Assembly: GCF_932526225.1 (NCBI RefSeq)
Contig: NC_064036.1
Coordinates: 16,576,953 to 16,640,952, forward strand
Origin: Nematostella vectensis
Taxonomy: Eukaryota > Cnidaria > Anthozoa > Actiniaria > Edwardsiidae
Direction of reading: 5' to 3'
DNA length: 64,000 nucleotides
A program made the position numbers and the translations under genes. Under the pieces are notes generated by a model. The model was not told where the DNA came from. It did no database searches and saw only the letters and a list, made by a program, of their open reading frames with translations. Below are positions 56,190-64,000 of the stretch, piece after piece; position 1 is the first letter of the stretch, and each line of letters opens with the position of its first letter.

Positions 56190-57130
56190 TCTCAAATATA
56201 GTCCGTTATGGACTATTTGTTAAAATAAGAGAAACTTGAATTGTGTTTGTGACTTTAAGATCAATTTTCAAGGGAAGAAAAGAAGCAGTTCGCAACGAAT
56301 AAGCGTCTCAGATAGCGCTGAAGTGACAAGTAGTGATCTATTTCTAGTTCTCTTATAGGTGATCTAGCTCATAACAATCAAGTATAGTGTCTTTGTCCGA
56401 GTACGAAAGGGGAAAAGCATAACATACCCATAAGAGGCAGAATAGATACTCCTCGCCGCTGCCGCATTTTTTTTCGTCCTTTACTTTTTGGTTCATCAGA
56501 AGCTCAATCAAGCCACGCGGCGCCGATCTGAATCTTGAACATTGAATTGAAAAAACAACTCAAAACCCTTACTCATTTCCCCTTCTAACTGCAGCTAATG
56601 CCGTATTTCTCTGCGGTATCTGTAACTGTTTCGAATTCTTTGACCAGGTAACATTGCCCATGCTGTAAATCTGATCCAATACACACAGTAAAACCGTGAA
56701 TTCCGTGATTTCCCCTTTTTTTAAAAAGTGGTCACACAAATCCATCCATATATAAGGACGCATTTTGTATTAAAGTGACGACGTAAAGAATGACCCCAGT
56801 ACGTAATATCTATATTTATTTGCCATTACTGATGGTTACAAAAAAACAACCATAAACTCATAAACGAAATTGTCACACTGCTACTTCATTTCAACAGTGC
56901 AAATCAACATATTTATGTTAGGGTGCCAAGTAGGCATTAACAAAACACAACGAAGTAGACTAGCTACATTCTACTAGCGTTACTTCTAACTACGCTTTCA
57001 GAAGATATTGGTGATGACGAACCAGCCAAGTGTTTCGGGGCGTAGCATGGCCCATGCTGTGTGTCATGTGGCAATCTGATTGCCTCCTTTAAGGCGAGCA
57101 CAGCGCCCCCTCCCCTCTCAATAAGGTTGA
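56190..57130. other. No supported gene
   Basis: Short open frames only. The 3' remains of the BEL/Pao polyprotein may extend into its right end (TLSARRVINLIERGGGAVL at ~57080). Confidence 0.4.
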
Positions 57131-58692
57131 TTACTCTACGAGCACTGAGAGTGATAGGCTTCTGTGGCAATGCGGGCAGATAAAGTCGCTCATTTGGAAT
57201 CTTGTCAACAGTGGTCTTAAGGAATTAACTAACATTTCGTAAATTTCAAAAGATAGCAATGTTGTTTTTATAATAATTTCAAGAACATCATTGTTAAGCT
57301 GTATTGCGGTATCATTAGAATTAGTGTTCATGGCGGTATCATTAGCGTTAGTGTTCATGGCGGTATCATTAGCATTAGTGTTCATGGCGGTATCATTAGC
57401 ATTAGTGTTCATGGCGGTATCATTAGCATTAGTGTTCACGGCGGTATCATTAGCATTAGTGTTCACGGCGGTATCATTAGCATTAGTGTTCACGGCGGTA
57501 TCATTAGCGTTAGTGTTCATGGCGGTATCATTAGCATTAGTGTTCATGGCGGTATCATTAGCATTAGTGTTCATGGCGGTATCATTAGCATAAGTGTTCA
57601 TGGCGGTATCATTAGCATAAGTGTTCATGGCGGTATCATTAGCATTAGTGTTTATGAGTTCGCTTATTGCCGGATCAGATAGGTCTATGCCCGTTATCTC
57701 GATACTCTCGCGTGCTTTCTTATCAAGATAGAATGTCTACCTCACACACGGGCATGGAATGTTTCTTAGTTCCGTTTATTGTTACTACGTGTCTGGGTTC
57801 GTGACGCACTGTTGATAATCCTAGCTTTTCCACGGCCTCCCTCGATATGAAATTACACCCCGATCTCGTGTCTAGATAAGCCCACAGGGTTACCCCCATT
57901 TATCGCCACAGGAATTATGGCTGCTAACCATTTCTCTATAGACGATGCCGTTGGAGTGTAACCATTCATTACTGGAGAAGCGCTACATGCAAATTCCCCT
58001 TTCTGCTCACATAAACTAACATGATGCCTCGCTTTGCATTTCAAGCAGCCCCTCCCCCTACACGTATTTCTACGGTGACCACGCCTTCCACACACGAAAC
58101 AGCGTTTCGAAAAACATGCGGCGCTTAGTGATGGTGTCGTATTTCGGGCGTGAATCTCCCCAGTGTGGCTCCTGGCAGACAACAATGCAAAAAGGCGAGC
58201 AATCCCGTCTACCATTGACGCCCAGTCTCCCCTGGGTGTACCAAATTTTCTCCCCTTCCCATTTTCCTTCCCACTTTCCTTCCTTTTCTTCCGCTGGTTT
58301 ATTTCTTCTCAGCCACTTTTGTAGGGCCTCGATTACTTAACCCATTCCCCATGATTCCCATTCTTTATCGGCTCGCACAAGGTCTGCTTTAATCTTTTGC
58401 AGCTTATTGAGAGTGGAAAGGGCGAGACCCTAAAGCATATTGCTTCCCCCAGGGTTTGCAACACGTCGTGACTCTTACTCAGGGTTTCATAAAACTCGTG
58501 CACCCTCGCATGCCATGCACCCTTGAGTGTGGGTAAGTTTAATATCTGGTCGACATGTGCGGCCACGACAATTTTTGTTTGACCGTACTCCTTCAGTCGC
58601 TCCCATGCCATTTTGTACCCGACTTCCCCTGGTTTCAGGTTTGAAAGGCGATCCCGCACCCTAGGCTCTACTAGCTCTAACAAATAGCCAAA
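57131..58692 (-). pseudogene. BEL/Pao gag-protease (DUF1759, zinc knuckle, DUF1758)
   Basis: DUF1759-like gag at 58683-58333 (LELVEPRVRDRLSNLKPGEV, GYKMAWERLKEYGQTKI, VHEFYETLSKSHDVLQTLGE), zinc knuckles at ~58110-58010 (CFVCGRRGHRRNTC, CLKCKARHHVSLC), then a DUF1758 retropepsin around the active-site-like LDTRSGCNFISREAVEKLG at ~57880 (DTRSG replaces the usual D-[ST]-G, so it is probably dead). The frame continues through KARESIEITGIDLSDPAI into an in-frame 27-bp minisatellite. Frame breaks occur near 57853, 57720 and 58230. No RT follows in the window. Confidence 0.8.
57290..57655 (-). repeat. 27-bp minisatellite, ~13 copies, in frame (NANDTAMNT)n
   Basis: Unit ggcggtatcattagcattag plus tgttcat; 27 bp keeps frame, giving repeated NANDTAMNT on the minus strand. 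Variants (gcgttag, cataagt, cacggcgg) appear in adjacent pairs, evidence of local expansion. Confidence 0.95.
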
Positions 58693-58699
58693 CTTCTCC

Positions 58700-58963
58700 T
58701 CGGCTGAGATCCTTTATTATCAACTTGATAAATAAACATGTTTTCAAACCTTATCCAAATTTCGGCAGTGCCTTTGAAGGGAGTTTTTTTTACTCTGGTA
58801 ATTTAGAACGACTGGCCTTTGCGGCGCTTTCTATTTCTATTTTTTTTTTTTGCAACTCTAATTTTCACTTCTCCTCCCATAGCCTCTTTCTCTCGCTGCT
58901 GGACTTCTCTGCGTAATCGCTCTTCCTGCCCGAATTTCAACTTATATTTGTGACCCTCAATAA
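58700..58963 (-). pseudogene. BEL/Pao gag middle fragment
   Basis: GHKYKLKFGQEERLRREVQQ and a Lys/Arg-rich tail, a charged helical segment between the N-terminal gag part and DUF1759. It is cut on its N-terminal side by the transposon at 58964. Confidence 0.5.
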
Positions 58964-58989
58964 GAAAACGCACACTATGGCTTTGAGAT

Positions 58990-59105
58990 TTCGTGAGCAC
59001 GGAATGAAATTCCGTGGGCTGGAAAAGAAATTCCGTGGGCACGCAAAGAAATTCCGTGAGCACGGAAAGAAATTCCGTGAGCACGGCAAAAAAATTCCAT
59101 GCGGA
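58990..59105. repeat. 21-bp stem-loop array, left
   Basis: About five units of aaagaaattccgtgagcacg(g). Within each, cacggaa and ttccgtg pair around agaaa or atgaaa. Confidence 0.9.
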
Positions 59106-59456
59106 AAGGTGTGTGTTTTCCCTTCAAATCCCGTGCTCTGTTCCGTGCACCAAGAATCGTGAATCGAGAGCCAGAAAGTCGGGAATATTGTTATCGACAA
59201 TGATTTTACATATGACAGATGTTAATTAGCAGGCTTTAGTTGAATCGAATCGAGTGGCTACTCAGATGACTAGATCGCTTTAGCCTAAGTTTTGACATGA
59301 ATTAACTTGTGATTAAGTCTAGCTTCGGATTAATTAAAGTGAATCTTTCATGGCATAAAAGAATATTTGAAGTTTTTAAAAATATTATCAACAATAGAAG
59401 GTAGTATTCTCTTCACTGTCAACTTGGATGCTTACTAGAATCACTATGTCAAGTTC

Positions 59457-59663
59457 TTAGCGAGAAAGTTCCAAGATATTGCTAAGGTTAAACTCTGCCG
59501 TTTCTTTTTTAAACTGCTTGGAGCATGGTGTTCCATCAGGGCCGATAAGACACCCGCATCCTTTCGTCAGTAATTGTTCACATCTCTCGTAGATTTTGTC
59601 TGGGGGTTCTTGATCGTAGGTATCCATTTGGTTTGGGTTGTGCGCCAAAAGGTTTGTATACAA
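59457..59663 (-). pseudogene. Transposase-like N-terminal fragment
   Basis: DKIYERCEQLLTKGCGCLIG followed by PDGTPCSKQFKKETAEFN and LSNILELSR. The pattern GCGC...GPxGxPCSxxF...NLxNxLELS matches the N-terminus of a large multicopy cnidarian/molluscan protein family that I take to be transposase-like. It stops where the family usually continues. Confidence 0.5.
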
Positions 59664-60186
59664 AAGAATTTATTCTGGGTCTCATGTTATTGATCGAATG
59701 AAACTTGTTGCCATGGAAACATAAGATAGATCGCTAGGTCTTATTCTTTGCACGGCGACATTAAAATCGAAAATCGACATTGCGTTATACCTGAAATACA
59801 GCCATTACTTCTTAAATAAGAGCATTTTTGCTTCGAAACATCAAAATAGGGAATAAGAGATCGAAATGACAATTAAGCAAAGCCTTTCTTGTATAGAGAC
59901 AGATAAAAAGAAATAATTTTGTGTTTTGAACGTCTCTAAGATTTTATCATCTTTAAATTCTCTACCGAATAAGTCACGGCGTCATTGGACACTAATAATG
60001 GCTTTTTAGATGATCAAAAAATTCAGTTTGGGTACAATTCTTATATAAAATAGCGTTCCTGTAGTCTTCTAATGAATTCTTTCGATTTCGAAAGATTGTT
60101 ATAACAGATCGACAACCGTGCGTTACACTCTAAAGGTGTGCGAAAATAATCAAATGCAGGTGTGTGTTAAAAGTACTAAAGATGTG

Positions 60187-60290
60187 CGCACGGAATGAAA
60201 TCCGTGGGCAAGGAAAGAAATTCCGTGAGCACGGTAAGAAATTCCGTGGGCACGGAAAGAAATTCCGCGGGTACGGAAAGAAATTCCGTG
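60187..60290. repeat. 21-bp stem-loop array, right
   Basis: About five units of the same type as 58990-59105, in the same apparent orientation (the unit is self-complementary at cacggaa/ttccgtg). Confidence 0.9.
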
Positions 60291-60342
60291 CGTTAGGCGT
60301 GTATTTTGGGCCTTCGCACGAAAAACCATAGTGTACGTTTTC

Positions 60343-60690
60343 CCATGGAGGGTAACATTCCTCGGCCTCAGCTATCTGGATTTCTCTCTTGTTTTCCTCC
60401 TCTAGGCGCCTTACCATCCTGTCTCTGTTGTCTAATAGCATGGGGTATCTATTCTTCGTATCTTTCTTCCATTGCCTTATAGCTCGCGCGGTAAATTTCC
60501 CAATATCTATTTTCAGTTCTTGTAATTCAAAAATCAAGCTGTTTAATCACGCATTAATTTGGCCCTTTCGCTCGCTAGTAATTTTCATCTCTTCAAAATC
60601 ACATTAGTTGATCAATTTATCTTCCAAACAGAATGTCAATTTCTAGATTTCTTTATCGATCTTAGTGTTAAGTTCGAGTTCTGGGTCTGT
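60343..60690 (-). pseudogene. BEL/Pao gag N-terminal fragment
   Basis: TDPELELNTKIDKEI, KLTFCLEDKLIN, then IFELQELKIDIGKFTARAIR and RDRMVRRLEEENKREIQIAE, a helical DUF1759-type N-terminus with three stops. It continues after the transposon at 58963. Confidence 0.6.
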
Positions 60691-61449
60691 ACAATGTTAT
60701 TAAAAGAAGAAAGAAAGAATGTAGATAGCTACTTTTTGTTATTCCATCCACCCGATTTGACAGCTAAACAAAGGGTATCTAATATGTATTTCTCAAAAAG
60801 AGCAATTTTATTGACTGTATTCAAAATAGAAATCTTTTGTGCAAAAATGCCTTACGTCTCCATTTTTTGCGTACCAATCGACATAAATAACAACACATTT
60901 TTGTTTACAAAGAGAGAACAAAATTGCATTCTTGATCTTGGTGCATGTACTCGGAAAATACTGCTATAGGTTAATATTACATGACATAAAATTCAATCAT
61001 CACTTTATTATATCCCTTTGAAATCAAGGCAGCTTAAATCTAAATAATGTGAGTAAAATAGAGTATTTGTCACTGAATTGGCATTTTTTACAAATGATGC
61101 AATACATTTTTGATGAAATGGTGAAATTTACAGGATTTCCTAGTAATTTCAAAATGTATATTGCAAAGTTTTTGTAAATAAAACAGATAAGATTCACGTT
61201 TTTTGTTTTAATTCATAAATAATAAGGAATATTTTAAAACAAAAATTACTTTGATATATCATCTAACTGTAATGAATATCAAAATCTTTATACTCTTTCA
61301 TTAAGAAAATAATAATGTGCCGGTATGCTTATAAATGCAAACTTAGTATGCAAAGGAGAATGAAAAACTGGAAATGGTGGCTATTTTTGCAAGTTTTCAC
61401 AAAGGTTCACTTATTGGCCATTTTTGCCACCATAGTAAACATCATTGCT
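60691..61449. other. AT-rich, no supported gene
   Basis: The 136-codon plus frame at 60559-60969 is mostly the reverse side of gag and shows no protein-like features. Rest featureless. Confidence 0.5.
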
Positions 61450-63130
61450 TAAATTCTTGCATCTGTTTTGCCTGCTGCTGCTGATGTGCAAGCATGACTT
61501 TCGTTAAGTCATCATGTTTTTTTCTCCTGGAACTCAATCTCTTTCTTTTTCAATTCAACTTCTCGCCTTTTAAGTTTCTCCAGCTATTCGCCTCTTTCTT
61601 TAAGATAAACTAGCGTATCACCCCTATTTGATCTTCGTTTTTTTCCTTTCATCCCCCTCATCACTCACATCATTCCTTTTTCCCATTCTTTGCACGGCTT
61701 TTTTACGTATTCCTTCTGCCGCCTGCCTTTCGTGCTCCTTTGCCTTGTGCTTTTGGCCTGTTTCTTCTTCATTTGCAGCATCGCTGTTTTTCTTTCTCTA
61801 TAAGTTCTTCGATGCCCCTCTCCCAATCTTTCATATCTGCTTCAATCCCAGACAATTTTTTCGTCGCTTAACTTTCTCTTGACTTTTTGCGAATGTAACC
61901 TATATCTGTCTCTGACAGATCTTGCTTCCACATCACGTTATCTGCAACCGCTTCCACTTGTCGCCTCGCTGCGAAGACCCCTTTCTTGTGTCAAATGGGC
62001 CTATAGTTAGTATTTCTATGCACATAAGTGTGTCCTTTTATTCAGTCCAGAACATGGCATTCCTGTAAAAAAAAAACATCCCTAAAACACCTGTGACTAT
62101 AAGGTACAAATGCAAATTTTACTGAGATTCGTGGAACAAAATGCTTCAAATCAATATATTTTTTATCACAAGCATAGTCTCTTAATTATAAGGTATTGGA
62201 CCTTTGAATTTGACAATTTATTCTTGAAACGTCACAACTTACGATTGTTTTGGTTGCTTTTGTTGCGTTGGACACGGAGTGGATTAAAGACTCATCTTAA
62301 ATAAAGAAATATAGGACATATTTAACTTCTTTTCCCCTTTAACTCACACAGACTGTACTTAAATAGTTGAAAAACATTTTGTCAATCCTAATTTCGGCCT
62401 TCCCTCGACAAAACAACAGGAAAATAACAAGCGTCGTCCGAAGACGTGAAAACGGCCCGGTTCACGTCGCAGAAACAAAAATTAATTTTCGGTATCGCGT
62501 CGTCCTGTCTCGCGATTGATTGTACTGGTGCCAGTTGGGAGGGTGACACTGGCTGACTTGATTGTACAAGTGCAGGTGGGAGACTTGTATGGAATCTTGG
62601 ATGAAGACATTGGTATGGTGGCTTTAGCAGAATACCATCACTCCCCTCTTTGACATTAGAAAGTTTTGAAACTTTATTTGCACGCTGGCCCACTTGTTCT
62701 TCTTTGAACTTTTCCCTTTTGGGTGGTTTCGGTAACTGCTTTGGGTTTGTTGGTTTCTAATACAAAGGCCTTTTCAGTTTTGCATTTTTTCCTCCATGTT
62801 TTTGCTAATTGCTCTACATTTTCTCTCGGAATGTTCTTCTGTAATTCTGTGAAAGCTTCTTGAAGAGATATCTTTAGGTCTGCACATGCCTCTGCATCAT
62901 GAACTAAAAAGGTAGCAGAGGCATTCAAGAGACAACTACTGTTGCCTCGCCACGGGCTGACTAAAGCTGGGAAAGGACCCTAGACCAGGTAGAGTAGAAA
63001 TGGCTCGGCTGGGGTAAGCGGAACTGGGGCAGCCGGAACTGGTACCGCCACTGCCGCAGCAAGGCCTTGAGGACGAGGAGCAACAGGTTCTGCCATAGAA
63101 CAGCGAAGGAACAGACCAATGGAACAACAA
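61450..63130 (-). pseudogene. TE-associated coding relics (charged coiled-coil; Ala/Pro-rich N-terminus)
   Basis: Near 63110 the minus strand begins MAEPVAPRPQGLAAAVAVPV, a style seen at gag N-termini of cnidarian LTR elements, and continues into SATFLVHDAEACADLKISLQ and NIPRENVEQLAKTWRKKCK. Near 61980-61640 is a charged segment (ARRQVEAVADNVMWKQDLSE, IEADMKDWERGIEELIEKEK, RQAAEGIRKKAVQRMGKR). All frames are broken and I do not assign a family. Confidence 0.35.
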
Positions 63131-63649
63131 GCGTGTTTCTTACGACCACCGTGCCCTCCGAAAGACAGGGTAAAATGCGAGCTTTAGAGCGTAAATCCCT
63201 GCCTAAAAGTATGAAACGGTTTGAAGACTGCTTGCCGGGATGCGGGAAATGGTGCGGAATCGCCATTTTTTTAGGGGAACTCATCAAAATCCGCATTGTC
63301 GCAGTTTATTCCTTAGTGAGAAAAGTCTGGTCTTAGTGTCATGTTTTGTATGCTTTTATGCTATATAACTGCGCCCAGTTTTGTGAAGACTTTCAAATTT
63401 ATGGACAAGAGGGTTGTCAACAAAAGCGGAAGCAAATCGAACTGGTGAATGACCAAAGATATGATCAGGCATTGTATTACTTTAATTGAAGTGAAGGTGA
63501 TTCAAAAGCGCCGATCTTGCTTTTGAAAGAAGATTCTGGAACTGAATTGTGTGACTGTTTTGGTTTTATTTATGTCCTATTGTTGTGTATCGAGGACGCA
63601 GAAGCAAAATTAAAAAGGCAGAAGTAATTTATTTACTAATTTATTAATT

Positions 63650-64000
63650 TATTATCTGTTAGTATCGAAGCCATAACGTATAGGAGCCTTTCGCTCTCTA
63701 ACAGGGTTCCGTCTGGGTTCGTGTAGCCGCATCAGTAAGTGTAGAATCCTCTGGAGTACTGCTGGCTGGGTTGCTGCTCGATACAGGAGGGCGTGGGAGA
63801 TTCTACTTCTGGTGGTGTCAGTGGGGAAGGTACCACCAGAGTAGGTATGGGTGGTACTTCCGCAGGTGTCTCTGGGATGTCAACAACTTGAGGTGGGGAA
63901 TTAGGCATGCCATTATTATCACCTTTGGACTCGAAAAACCTTGGACGAAGTTGATCTTCGTGCCTCTTCCACACAGGGTACCCGTCTACGTGTACATAGT
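63650..64000 (-). pseudogene. Gypsy-type pol C-terminus (integrase end), runs off the window
   Basis: VWKRHEDQLRPRF is the typical post-integrase motif of Gypsy pol, followed by a Pro-rich linker (PETPAEVPPIPTLVVPSPL) and, after a frame break, RRNPVRERKAPIRYGFD, a common Gypsy pol end. The catalytic core lies beyond 64000. The next ~370 bp (63280-63640) could contain an LTR because gag-like sequence follows, but no LTR ends were identified. Confidence 0.7.

Larger units (their letters stand above)
58964..60342. mobile_element. 1.4-kb transposon relic with GAAAACGYACACTATGG ends, inserted in BEL/Pao gag
   Basis: Left end gaaaacgcacactatggc and right end (complement) gaaaacgtacactatggt match over ~20 bp. 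Just inside each end is an array of stem-loop units. Gag coding stops at one edge (AEECYPPWEN) and resumes beyond the other (LIEGHKYKLKF). No clear target duplication was found. A transposase-like fragment lies inside. Confidence 0.6.

Noticed and set aside
57291-57593. 100-codon plus frame (AVSLALVFM repeats)
   Set aside because: Complement of the 27-bp minisatellite that is in frame with BEL/Pao protease on the other strand.
60559-60969. 136-codon plus frame
   Set aside because: Overlaps BEL/Pao gag coding on the other strand and shows no protein-like features.

Overview
This is a 64-kb window of nuclear DNA from an animal. The best host gene, GTF2H2, has 17 short exons with consensus GT-AG introns, and there is no operon structure. 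The TE mix (CR1-like LINE, Ngaro-type tyrosine-recombinase element with an SGNH hydrolase, BEL/Pao, hAT, Mutator-like element with a 10-bp TSD, KRBA2/Ginger-like integrase, many foldback MITEs) and several protein families I associate with anthozoans suggest a cnidarian such as a sea anemone or coral. The species is inferred, not shown. No rRNA, tRNA or CRISPR array was recognised.

Host genes lie mainly in the first 22 kb. (1) 491-3925 (+) is the 3' part of a Ser/Pro-rich, proline-directed-phosphosite protein; seven exons join in frame and the gene starts upstream of the window. (2) 5043-17116 (-) is a complete GTF2H2 (TFIIH p44/Ssl1) gene of 400 codons in 17 exons, convergent with gene 1. 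A CR1 LINE sits at the donor of exon 10 and a 1.15-kb Mutator-like element sits 8 nt from the donor core of exon 16; neither breaks the reading frame. (3) 19228-20118 and 21474-22301 (-) are a tandem pair of intronless TspanC8-type tetraspanins. Weaker candidates are a three-exon 48-residue gene (41798-42395, -), and isolated exon-like sequences at 26519, 44741, 47190 and in a tandem duplication at 55594-56189.

From 22.8 to 26 kb lies a macro-duplication: a ~785-bp segment plus a 35-bp satellite, present twice in tandem. From 28.6 to 64 kb the sequence is a TE graveyard with nesting: a hAT transposase (28.6-30.0 kb), an ankyrin/DUF6589-like element (33.8-35.5 kb) with inverted subterminal arrays, a 4.6-kb TTAA-flanked element with ~545-bp terminal inverted repeats (35.5-40.1 kb) inserted into its right end, integrase and YR-retroelement relics (42.8-45.8 kb), a nearly full-length Ngaro element (47.4-53.9 kb) split by a CR1 fragment, a BEL/Pao gag-protease (57.1-60.7 kb) carrying an in-frame minisatellite and interrupted by a transposon with stem-loop arrays at both ends, and a Gypsy pol C-terminus at the right edge.

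The strongest candidates for something undescribed are the ankyrin/DUF6589-like element, the TTAA element with a C2H2 gene relic, the paired hairpins inside it, and the 128-bp repeats whose CRE-like palindromes show compensatory changes.
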